Below are positions 57,147 through 64,000 of a DNA stretch of 64,000 nt, piece after piece. Both the position numbers and the translations under genes were made by a program. How positions within the stretch are numbered: the first letter of the stretch is position 1; each line of letters starts with the position of its first letter. The stretch is from assembly GCF_011082085.1 (NCBI RefSeq), contig NZ_CP041063.1:1240001-1304000 (forward strand), in the 5' to 3' direction. The DNA comes from Bacillus sp. Cs-700. GTDB lineage: Bacteria; Bacillota; Bacilli; Bacillales; Guptibacillaceae. The notes under the pieces were generated by a model. That model was not told the origin of the DNA and searched no databases. It worked only from the letters and a program-made list of their open reading frames with translations.

Positions 57147-57226
57147 ATTTAAAACCTCCTTTCACCTTTAGAATGTGAGGAGGCTGATGTTTTTAATCTG
57201 TTAGTTCTAGGTAACAATGGTACCAA

Positions 57227-58132
57227 TTAAAGTACATTATGAACAAATTCGGCACGTTTTGAATGCTGTTCTTCAGTTTTTACTAACAATTCATTTCTTA
57301 CACTAGGATTCACTAACCATTCCCGGTAAAAATCGGCAGGATAGGCAAGAAGTTTTTTAAGAAAAGGGGTTTCAATACATTGACGTAGCGGATAAATATG
57401 CGATTCTTGCCATTCATCAAGGGACCAATTACAGTGAGGAAGCATTCGGTTTAATAGCTGTAAATAATCATATTCGCGTGGTGCATAGCTAATCAAATCG
57501 CCATCAATCAATCGTAATTGATTCCTATTAAAGATGTAATTATGATGTGCAGGGTCGCCGTGAATAATATAGCGGTGACGTAAAGCAGTTTCTTCAAGTC
57601 GTGCCACTTCTTTCATCTGAGAGACAACGCGTTCACCTATTGACAAATAAAAATGAATAAGCTTTTCTTGCTGAGGAGGATACACATTGCCTTCGATATC
57701 TTGTTTGAAACGAACGAAGCGGTTCGTCCATTTTGGAATAAGCGCAAGCGATGGAATATAATCACAACTCGTCCCTTGAACTTCTTCATGAAAATGTGCA
57801 ATTTTCTCAACCGCTAGAAGACGATCTTCCTTTAATGCATAATTAAGCGCTCGTCCTTGTATTGTCTTCATACATGCAAACATGAGCCCACCACTTTCTT
57901 TTATCCATTCGCCATCTGAGAAAGGAAGATAAGAAACAAAGGATGTTGCAACGGACGAAATTTCAATTTGTTTAAAGACGGTCTCTTTTCTTGGTGTAGC
58001 TTTCAAAAAAACAGCTTCTCCATTGTTAGTTATAGCTCTCCAAACAAGTGGATTGATTGGATTTATTTGGATAAAAAAGGGGCGTATCCCTTTTAGGATA
58101 GCCCCCTCCCTATGACTAGCGTGATTCCGCAT
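57227..58132 (-). CDS. CotS/YsxE-like phosphotransferase-fold protein
   Basis: A 301-residue protein with an aminoglycoside-phosphotransferase/choline-kinase fold. The catalytic loop is HGDPAHHNYIF (near 195) and the metal-binding loop is LIDGDLISY (near 212), so catalytic residues look intact, although the usual DxD/DFD is D-G-D. Relatives in Bacillus (CotS, CotI, YsxE, YutH) are spore-coat associated. It overlaps the safA end by 17 nt, so it is probably made with SafA in the mother cell. No better start than ATG 58132 is visible. Substrate unknown. Confidence 0.78.
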   Translation of the reverse strand: MRNHASHREGAILKGIRPFFIQINPINPLVWRAITNNGEAVFLKATPRKETVFKQIEISSVATSFVSYLPFSDGEWIKESGGLMFACMKTIQGRALNYALKEDRLLAVEKIAHFHEEVQGTSCDYIPSLALIPKWTNRFVRFKQDIEGNVYPPQQEKLIHFYLSIGERVVSQMKEVARLEETALRHRYIIHGDPAHHNYIFNRNQLRLIDGDLISYAPREYDYLQLLNRMLPHCNWSLDEWQESHIYPLRQCIETPFLKKLLAYPADFYREWLVNPSVRNELLVKTEEQHSKRAEFVHNVL

Positions 58133-59855
58133 AGCTACTTTCCATTCCCATATAATCCATCATTGGAGCCTTATTAGCTCCCTGAACGTATCCAGGGTTT
58201 GCATATGGTGCCATTTGTTGATACGGAGAGACTTGACTCCCCCCACACCCGCAGTTATGCTGCTGATACATCGGCTGAGTTGGATAGCCAGGAGGCATCA
58301 TCATTCCACCTACATTTTGATTCGGATAACCATATGCCCCCATCACAGCTTCTGGATATTCTTCATTGCCATACGGCGCCATTCCATTACCATACCCCAT
58401 TGAGGCTCCAGCTACGTTCTCGTTTGGATTCCCCCATGATTGCATGCCCGCTACTGAGCCAGGGTAGCCTCCATTATTCCCTTTTTGACCGTAACCTTCA
58501 TATGCTCCGGCTACGTTCTCGTTTGGATTCCCCCATGATTGCATGCCCGCTACTGAGCCAGGGTAGCCTCCATTATTCCCTTTTTGACCGTAACCTTCAT
58601 ATGCTCCAGCTACATTCTCGTTTGGATTCCCCCATGATTGCATGCCCGCTACTGAGCCAGGATAGCCTCCATTATTCCCTTTTTTACCATAACCTTCATG
58701 CGCTCCGGCCACGTTTTCGTTTGGATTCCCCCATGACTGCATGCCTGCTACTGAGCCAGGATAGCCTCCATTGTTCCCTTTTTGACCGTAGCCTTCATAT
58801 GCTCCAGCTACGTTCTCGTTTGGATTCCCCCATGATTGCATGCCCGCTACTGAGCCAGGGTAGCCTCCATTATTACCTTTTTGACCGTAACCTTCATATG
58901 CTCCGGCCACGTTTTCGTTTGGATTCCCCCATGATTGCATGCCCGCTACTGAGCCAGGGTAGCCTCCATTGTTCGCTTTATGACCGTAGCCTTCATATGC
59001 TCCAGCTACGTTTTCGTTTGGATTCCCCCATGACTGCATGCCTGCTACTGAACCATTGTTTCCTTTTTCACTATAGCTTTCATATGCTCCGGCTACTTCA
59101 GAGCTTTCTTCGCCCATCCCATAATTGTTCATGTTCGCCCCAGCTACATTTTGATTCGGATTGTTGTATGCTCCAGCTACGTTTTGGTTATTAGGATAGC
59201 CCATGTGAGCTCCGCCTACTGATGTTGGGTAGCCTGGATAGCCACCGTTATATTCTTTATTCGCATAGCTCATGGCTCCAGCTACGTTGTTATTAGGGTA
59301 TCCTTGATTCATTGGCGGCGGTGGCATTTCCATTGATGATGATTCATACTCACTGAGCACTTCCTCATCGTTCATTGGATAAAATAAATTCTCTGCTTTA
59401 TTTGCTTTTTCAACTGGTTTTTTCTCAGCGATTTTCTTCGCTTTCTCAACCGGTTTTTTCTCCGGTGCTTTCTTCTCTTCAACTTTCTTTTCAGGCTTTG
59501 TTTCTTTTGGTTTCACTTTCTTAGGCTTTTCTTCCTGAGGCATCATATTCATGTTCATGTTCATATTTAACCCCATGTTTAACTCATTGTTGATCGGCAT
59601 TGTCATAGACGGCTTTTCCACTGGCTTCATCGGCGCTTCTTTTTTCTTAGGCATTTCTTTTTTCATTTCTTTGATCGGCATTTCTTTCTTCTTAACGGGA
59701 ACACCACCCGAAGGTACTTTCACTTTCATACCTGGCATAATCATATTAGGATTCTTAAGCTGTGTATTAACAGCTTTTAATTGTTCAAAATCAACACCGT
59801 ATTTTTTAGCGATTTTCCATAAAGTATCGCCTTTTTGAACGACATGTATTTTCAA
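58116..59855 (-). CDS. safA: SafA-like spore coat assembly protein with expanded repeats
   Basis: Morphogenetic protein that directs inner-coat assembly in B. subtilis. The N-terminal LysM domain (about 1-48, VQKGDTLWKIAKKYGVDFEQ ... IMPGMKVKVPS) binds the cortex. A K/P/E-rich spacer (about 50-165) follows. The rest is G/N/Y-rich, with seven copies of SVAGMQSWGNPNENVAGA at 33-residue spacing (residues 269-484), then a tail with HNCGCGGSQVSPYQQM. It is 579 aa; B. subtilis SafA is 387. TTG 59855 is the start, with GGAGGG about 12 nt upstream. The coxA gene often near safA is not seen. Confidence 0.85.
   Translation of the reverse strand: MKIHVVQKGDTLWKIAKKYGVDFEQLKAVNTQLKNPNMIMPGMKVKVPSGGVPVKKKEMPIKEMKKEMPKKKEAPMKPVEKPSMTMPINNELNMGLNMNMNMNMMPQEEKPKKVKPKETKPEKKVEEKKAPEKKPVEKAKKIAEKKPVEKANKAENLFYPMNDEEVLSEYESSSMEMPPPPMNQGYPNNNVAGAMSYANKEYNGGYPGYPTSVGGAHMGYPNNQNVAGAYNNPNQNVAGANMNNYGMGEESSEVAGAYESYSEKGNNGSVAGMQSWGNPNENVAGAYEGYGHKANNGGYPGSVAGMQSWGNPNENVAGAYEGYGQKGNNGGYPGSVAGMQSWGNPNENVAGAYEGYGQKGNNGGYPGSVAGMQSWGNPNENVAGAHEGYGKKGNNGGYPGSVAGMQSWGNPNENVAGAYEGYGQKGNNGGYPGSVAGMQSWGNPNENVAGAYEGYGQKGNNGGYPGSVAGMQSWGNPNENVAGASMGYGNGMAPYGNEEYPEAVMGAYGYPNQNVGGMMMPPGYPTQPMYQQHNCGCGGSQVSPYQQMAPYANPGYVQGANKAPMMDYMGMESSYAESR
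58404..59051 (-). repeat. 99-bp tandem repeats inside safA
   Basis: Six full 99-bp units plus a 54-bp partial one encode the 33-residue repeat. Most copies differ by only a few bases (for example Q/H/K after GYG and Y/H after NVAGA), so the array is young or kept uniform by recombination. Copy number is likely to vary among strains. Confidence 0.92.
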
Positions 59856-59899
59856 CCTAAAAAACTCCCTCCTGTAATCAGTACAATGAAATTCAGTAC

Positions 59900-59907
59900 A
59901 GTGTATG
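59900..59907 (-). promoter_or_regulatory. Sigma-E-like -10 element of safA
   Basis: Minus strand CATACACT, an exact match to the sigma-E -10 pattern CATACAMT, about 45 nt upstream of the TTG start. The -35 region (TAGCAAT) is poor. safA is sigma-E dependent in B. subtilis, which supports the site. Confidence 0.45.
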
Positions 59908-60004
59908 CATGACTGGGCAGATTGCTACCTTTTTGAAAGGATAAGATCATCACATTAATATGCAGGAGAGTGTGTGCCTATGAGTCAGGAGAGTTATTAA
60001 TATC

Positions 60005-60042
60005 AAAAAAGGAATCAAACCTATTGTCTGATTCCTTTTTTT
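60005..60042. terminator. Terminator after nadA
   Basis: AAAAAAGGAATCA / TGATTCCTTTTTTT, an 11-nt loop; T-runs on both strands. It abuts the nadA stop. Confidence 0.8.
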
Positions 60043-61143
60043 CTATGCACGTTCGAGCATACGATCCAACGCTTGATTTGCGTAATAAGCTGTTTCTTCC
60101 TGTACTTTAATTTGATTGGTTTTCTTTCCTTGCTGGACTTCTTCAAGTGCCCATAGGAGATGCGGTAAATCAATACGATTCATAGTTAGGCATGGGCACA
60201 TGTTTGGGTTTAAGGAAACAATCGTTTTATTTTGATGTTGCTGTATAATGCGGTTAACCAGGTTCATTTCCGTACCAATCGCCCATTTTGAACCTGGTTT
60301 TGCCTGTTCGATTGTCTCAATAATCATTTTTGTAGAACCAGAGAAATCCGACCGTTCCACTACGTCAAAACTGCACTCAGGATGAACAATGACATTCACA
60401 TCTGAAAAACGCTGTCTTACTTCTTCTATGTTTTCGACAGTAAATTTCTCATGCACTGAGCAATGACCTTTCCATAATATCACTTTTACTGCATCAACAT
60501 CCCCTTCGTACTCTAGCGTATCCGTGATTGGATCCCATACGGCCATTGCTTCTAAAGGAACACCAAGTTCATAAGCGGTATTTCTTCCGAGATGTTGATC
60601 TGGCAAAAACAATATACGTTCTTTCTGAGTAAAGCTCCAGTCTACCATCGCCATTGCATTAGATGATGTCACTGTTGCCCCTCCATTTTTCCCAACAAAC
60701 GCTTTTATCGCAGCCGTTGAATTGACATACGTTAAAGGAAGAACCGTATCACCAAAACGTGATTGAAGCTTTGTCCAGGCGCGCTCTGTTTGATGAATAT
60801 CAGCCATGTCTGCCATTGAACAACCTGCACGCATATCAGGAAGAATCACTGTTTGATGGTCTTCTGTTAAAATATCAGCGGTTTCGGCCATGAAATGAAC
60901 CCCACAAAACACGATCGCTTCTGCTTTTTTATTTCGCGCAGCTAACTGTGCCAGTTGAAGAGAATCTCCTGTATCATCTGCAAACTGAACAACTTCATCT
61001 TTTTGATAATGATGGGCAGGCAGGTATAACCTTTCCCCCATCTCAGCTTTAATCGCTACAACCCTCTTAACCATTTCCTCATCGGTAAAGTTATTATATC
61101 GTTCTGGAAGACCAGGTTTTTTTAATGCATCTAAAATGTTCAT
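60043..61143 (-). CDS. nadA: Quinolinate synthase NadA
   Basis: Iron-sulfur enzyme that condenses iminoaspartate with dihydroxyacetone phosphate to quinolinate. The likely [4Fe-4S] cysteines are in FCGVHFMAE (near 110), VHPECSFDV (near 230) and [11 protein letters not shown] (near 318-320). [13 protein letters not shown] is also family-typical. It is 366 aa, near the 368 of B. subtilis. Last gene of nadBCA; its ATG overlaps the nadC stop by 4 nt. NifS is thought to supply sulfur for the cluster. Confidence 0.96.
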   Translation of the reverse strand: MNILDALKKPGLPERYNNFTDEEMVKRVVAIKAEMGERLYLPAHHYQKDEVVQFADDTGDSLQLAQLAARNKKAEAIVFCGVHFMAETADILTEDHQTVILPDMRAGCSMADMADIHQTERAWTKLQSRFGDTVLPLTYVNSTAAIKAFVGKNGGATVTSSNAMAMVDWSFTQKERILFLPDQHLGRNTAYELGVPLEAMAVWDPITDTLEYEGDVDAVKVILWKGHCSVHEKFTVENIEEVRQRFSDVNVIVHPECSFDVVERSDFSGSTKMIIETIEQAKPGSKWAIGTEMNLVNRIIQQHQNKTIVSLNPNMCPCLTMNRIDLPHLLWALEEVQQGKKTNQIKVQEETAYYANQALDRMLERA

Positions 61144-61982
61144 TTCACTTCCCCTTTCATACGTAAACTAATATCAAGACTTTTAACAGAATGGGTTAAG
61201 CAACCTAACGAAATCATCGTAACACCCGTTTGACGATAAGCTGCAAGATTATCAAGCGTAATGCCTCCTGACGCTTCTGAAATTAGCGGGTAGGGAACTA
61301 ATTTCGCATATGCGGCCACTTCTTTTGGCGAACAGTTATCAAACATAATCACGTCAGCCTGAGCTTTTACAGCTTCTATAACTTCCTCTTCCGTTGATGT
61401 CTCCACTTCGATTTTAGTCATATGTCCAAGGCGTTTCTTTACATGTGATACTGCTTTTTCAATACTTCCAAACTGTGCAATGTGATTATCTTTTAGCATT
61501 ACGCCACCATCAAGGGTTATTCGATGATTAACCCCACCTCCGCACCTCACTGCATACTTTTCATACATCCGAAGACCCGGCGTCGTTTTCCTCGTATCAC
61601 AAACACGTATAGAAGGATCGTTAAGAAGTTCAACTGCTCGAGCCGTCATCGTAGCTACACCGCTCATTCGCTGAATCAGATTTAAAATAACGCGCTCCCC
61701 TGTTAGTAATGCTCGTACTTTCCCTTTTACAGAAGCAATAACGTCCCCCCTTTGAACAACATCACCATCTGTCACGTAAACCTCAACGCGACTTCTTTCA
61801 TCAAGTATTCGAAAACCAATTTCAATCACTTCTCGGCCACAAAAAAAACCACTTTCTTTTGCTATAAATAGCGCTTCTGATTGCTCGTCTGAAGGAAATA
61901 GCAGCTCACTCGACAAATCCGAAGTTCCTATATCTTCAATGAAAAATTGTTCGAGATCTTTCCTGACTTTTAACCCAATCAT
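61140..61982 (-). CDS. nadC: Nicotinate-nucleotide pyrophosphorylase (quinolinate phosphoribosyltransferase)
   Basis: Converts quinolinate and PRPP to nicotinate mononucleotide and CO2. It has [17 protein letters not shown] at the N-terminus, [33 protein letters not shown], and [16 protein letters not shown] with the catalytic Lys region. It is 280 aa from ATG 61982, with AGGGGG 10 nt upstream, and overlaps the nadB end by 47 nt. The frame is open 27 codons further, but homologues begin near this ATG. Confidence 0.93.
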   Translation of the reverse strand: MIGLKVRKDLEQFFIEDIGTSDLSSELLFPSDEQSEALFIAKESGFFCGREVIEIGFRILDERSRVEVYVTDGDVVQRGDVIASVKGKVRALLTGERVILNLIQRMSGVATMTARAVELLNDPSIRVCDTRKTTPGLRMYEKYAVRCGGGVNHRITLDGGVMLKDNHIAQFGSIEKAVSHVKKRLGHMTKIEVETSTEEEVIEAVKAQADVIMFDNCSPKEVAAYAKLVPYPLISEASGGITLDNLAAYRQTGVTMISLGCLTHSVKSLDISLRMKGEVK

Positions 61983-63486
61983 CCCGATAAATCCCCCTAA
62001 GTATTCTTTTTTGCTTCCATTCTTGCAACTGCTTCGGATAGTCTGCTCGGTAATGAGCACCACGGCTTTCTTTACGTAAAACGGCAGAAGTTGCCATTAG
62101 CCAGCTGACTAGCCCCATATTCGCTCGTTCAACTGACTGAAAATCCAACTTACCAACTTCGTCCGTTGAAACGGGGTGAAGTAATTTAAGCGCATAACTT
62201 AGCCCCTCGCTTGTTCTTTTCATTCCAACAAATTCATCCATGGTTTCTTTTAGTTCATGGAGTAATAGTGAGGGTTGAGATAATCTCGAATCTTGCACTA
62301 TTAACTCTCTTTTTCTTACGTCTCGGTGATGATGCAAAATCCACTCAGCTGCTTCACGCGCAAAAACAATCCCCTCTAAAAGAGAGTTGCTGGCCAGGCG
62401 ATTAGCTCCGTGAACACCTGTATGAGCAACTTCTCCAAGAGCAAATAACCCATCAAGAGAAGTTCTACCAACGTGATCAGTTATAACGCCACCCATAAGA
62501 AAATGAGCACCAGGTTTCACAGGAATCATTCCTTTTGCCAAATCCACATTATGGTTCTTACATTGCCTCGCAATTGTCGGAAATCTCTCTTCAAACTTCG
62601 AAATCATAGAGATATCTAGGTAAACTGGCAACACTTCTTCGTGAATCGCTCTCGCTACAATATCTCTTGGCGCAAGGTCGCATTGCTCGTGTTTCCCTTC
62701 CATGAGACGCTCTCCATTAGCTGTAACCAATACGCCACCTTCACCACGAACAGCCTCAGATATTAGGAAAGAGTGATCGGCATCCCCGGCATACATCGTT
62801 GGGTGAAATTGCATGAATTCAAGATCCGTTAATATCGCTCCAGCCCGATAAGCCATTGCAAGTCCATCTCCTGTAATGGCTGGATGATTTGACGTTACTG
62901 GATAGAGCTGCCCAGCTCCCCCTGTTGCAAGTAGCGTATAAGCCGCATTAACAATCAAAGTATCTCCAGCTTGATTGATCACTTTAGCTCCGGTACATTG
63001 TCCTTTTTCGATAAGTAGGTCAATCGCCAGATGATCTTCTAGAATGGTACATCGTTTTTTCACTCGATTAATTAGTGTATGGATGATTTCTTCGCCTGTG
63101 GCGTCACCACCGGCATGAAAAATTCGCGATACGCTATGCGCTCCTTCTTTACATCTTTGATACTCACCATTCATGCTTTTATCAAATCGCACACCCAAGT
63201 TGATGAGGTGCCTTAGTTGCATTGGACCTCTTTTAACGAGGAGCTCAGTAAGTTCTTCGTTGTTATGAAAAACGCCAGCTCTGATCGTATCAAAAAAATG
63301 ATTTGTCCAACTATCCTCTTCGGTGGTAGCTGCAGCAATTCCACCTTGAGCAAGCTTGGAATTGCTTTCACCGAGCTTTGACTTTGTGATAATCGTCACA
63401 TTCTTTTCCAATGAAAGAAGTTCAGCTACCATTAATCCAGCAACACCGCTACCTATCACTAATACTTCAGTACTAACTTGATTCAT
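61936..63486 (-). CDS. nadB: L-aspartate oxidase
   Basis: FAD enzyme that oxidises L-aspartate to iminoaspartate. It has an FAD-binding VIGSGVAGLMVAELL at the N-terminus, SNSKLAQGGIAAA, GLAMAYRAGAILTDLEFMQFHPT, and GANRLASNSLLEGIVFAREAA at the substrate/FAD face. It is 516 aa, slightly short of the 531 of B. subtilis. ATG 63486 is used. First gene of nadBCA, divergent from nifS and probably repressed by NiaR through the site at 63537-63554. Confidence 0.95.
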   Translation of the reverse strand: MNQVSTEVLVIGSGVAGLMVAELLSLEKNVTIITKSKLGESNSKLAQGGIAAATTEEDSWTNHFFDTIRAGVFHNNEELTELLVKRGPMQLRHLINLGVRFDKSMNGEYQRCKEGAHSVSRIFHAGGDATGEEIIHTLINRVKKRCTILEDHLAIDLLIEKGQCTGAKVINQAGDTLIVNAAYTLLATGGAGQLYPVTSNHPAITGDGLAMAYRAGAILTDLEFMQFHPTMYAGDADHSFLISEAVRGEGGVLVTANGERLMEGKHEQCDLAPRDIVARAIHEEVLPVYLDISMISKFEERFPTIARQCKNHNVDLAKGMIPVKPGAHFLMGGVITDHVGRTSLDGLFALGEVAHTGVHGANRLASNSLLEGIVFAREAAEWILHHHRDVRKRELIVQDSRLSQPSLLLHELKETMDEFVGMKRTSEGLSYALKLLHPVSTDEVGKLDFQSVERANMGLVSWLMATSAVLRKESRGAHYRADYPKQLQEWKQKRILRGIYRDDWVKSQERSRTIFH

Positions 63487-63536
63487 GAAACCACTTCTCC
63501 CACTAAACAATGTATAAAAAAACTCAAATACTTAAC

Positions 63537-63554
63537 ATCTGTCTTGACACCTAT
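63537..63554. promoter_or_regulatory. NiaR (NadR/YrxA) operator between nadB and nifS
   Basis: ATCTGTCTTGACACCTAT contains TGTCTTGACACCT, the core of the niacin-responsive repressor motif of Bacillus as I remember it. It covers the -35 TTGACA of a plus-strand promoter (63544-63549, 17-nt spacer, TTAAAT at 63567-63572) for nifS, and lies in the A+T-rich region where the nadB promoter must be. Confidence 0.75.
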
Positions 63555-63606
63555 ATTTACATATATTTAAATAAATAACAAGACTGAATATTAGTGAGGA
63601 GAAAAA

Positions 63607-64000
63607 ATGATTTATCTTGATTATGCAGCGTCAACCCCAATCTCTGATATAGCTTTACATGCCTATACGCAATCCGCCAAACAATTCTTTGCAAACACTG
63701 AGAGTGCTCATAATGCCGGTACAGATGCTACTCATTTATTAGAAAATGCTCGTCGCTCCATCGCCTCGCTACTAAATGGCGACCCGAACGGAATTTATTT
63801 CACCTCAGGTGGAACAGAAGCAAATGTCTTAGCACTCCAAAGTATTGTAAAAACATATTCACAAGGACATATCATTACATCAAGCGCTGAGCATTCTTCT
63901 GTATTAAATACATTTTCACAACTCGAACGTGAAGGTTACCATGTGACATACCTTCCTTATAACGAAAGCGGACAAATATCTCTTGAAAGTCTAATTAAAG
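63607..64000 (+). CDS. nifS: NifS-like cysteine desulfurase (partial, N-terminal part)
   Basis: The first ~131 residues of a PLP cysteine desulfurase; the gene leaves the window on the right. MIYLDYAASTPISDIALHAY, FTSGGTEANVLALQ and SSAEHSSVLNTF (PLP-contact histidine) are seen, while the PLP lysine and active cysteine are beyond the edge. GAGGAG lies 5 nt before ATG 63607. Its place divergent from nadBCA matches B. subtilis nifS, which serves NadA iron-sulfur assembly, and distinguishes it from yrvO (24415-25557). Confidence 0.93.
   Translation, partial: MIYLDYAASTPISDIALHAYTQSAKQFFANTESAHNAGTDATHLLENARRSIASLLNGDPNGIYFTSGGTEANVLALQSIVKTYSQGHIITSSAEHSSVLNTFSQLEREGYHVTYLPYNESGQISLESLIK

Noticed and set aside
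58199-59194. Plus-strand 331-codon open frame with periodic sequence
   Set aside because: It is the antisense of the safA repeats; its periodicity follows the 99-bp units, and no ribosome site or family is seen.

Overview
The window is chromosomal DNA from a spore-forming, Gram-positive member of the Bacillaceae. This follows from strong AGGAGG-type ribosome sites, TTG/GTG starts, T-box leaders, sporulation genes (spoVB, bofC, safA, rsfA, a YhcN/YlaJ lipoprotein) and gene order that follows the Bacillus subtilis nadBCA-nifS / safA / ruvAB / queA-tgt / secDF / recJ-apt-relA / hisS-aspS / cymR-mnmA / recD2-alaS / yrrK-yrrT segment. I cannot name the species. The DNA is low to moderate in G+C by eye. 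I see no tRNA, rRNA, prophage, insertion sequence or CRISPR array.

Layout. 1-463: start of nadE. 600-1600: a minus-strand group of tiny ORFs, two or three of them YrzI-like, behind a sigma-A promoter, a 23-codon leader-like ORF and two twin hairpins. 1742-3969: a plus-strand MotA-like/OmpA-like pair with ZorA/ZorB architecture and no other Zorya gene nearby. 4054-8298: a sulfur operon (yrrT, mtnN, luxS, mccA, mccB, then yrhC) that converts S-adenosylhomocysteine to cysteine. 8461-15671: yrzA, then yrrS, pbpI, greA, udk, trmR, mltG, yrzB, yrrK and yrzL. 15751-20034: alaS with its T-box, yrrI and a zinc-ribbon gene. 20180-26654: recD2, yrrB, mnmA, the cysteine desulfurase yrvO, cymR and a YczE-like gene. 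26802-28960: rarA and an rsfA-like regulator on the plus strand.

28965-29680 is a cluster of six ~120-bp structured repeats, followed by a 6S RNA gene and aspS-hisS with a T-box whose specifier region reads GACAC. 33473-40965: yrzK-like, yrvJ-like amidase, dtd, relA, apt and recJ. 41096-45647: lapA-like, a cation diffusion facilitator, separate secF and secD genes, comN and a small exporter. 45768-49954: spoVB, a DUF421 gene, an ArsB/NhaD-type transporter and yrzE. 49992-54432: yajC, tgt, queA, DUF2905, ruvB and ruvA. 54498-54990 is a second cluster of the structured repeats. 55016-59855: bofC, yebC, a sporulation lipoprotein, a CotS-like kinase-fold protein and a safA enlarged by seven 33-residue repeats. 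60043-64000: nadABC divergent from nifS across a NiaR-type operator.

Functional themes. Sulfur: CymR (25595-26014) is the known repressor of the mccAB operon in B. subtilis and is encoded beside YrvO and MnmA, which use cysteine sulfur for tRNA thiolation. tRNA modification: MnmA, TrmR, QueA and Tgt. DNA repair: RuvAB, RecJ, RecD2, RarA and YrrK. NAD synthesis: NadE at one edge, NadABC and NifS at the other. The least explained items are the ZorAB-like pair, the attenuator-like micro-ORF operon beside it, and the covarying repeat family.
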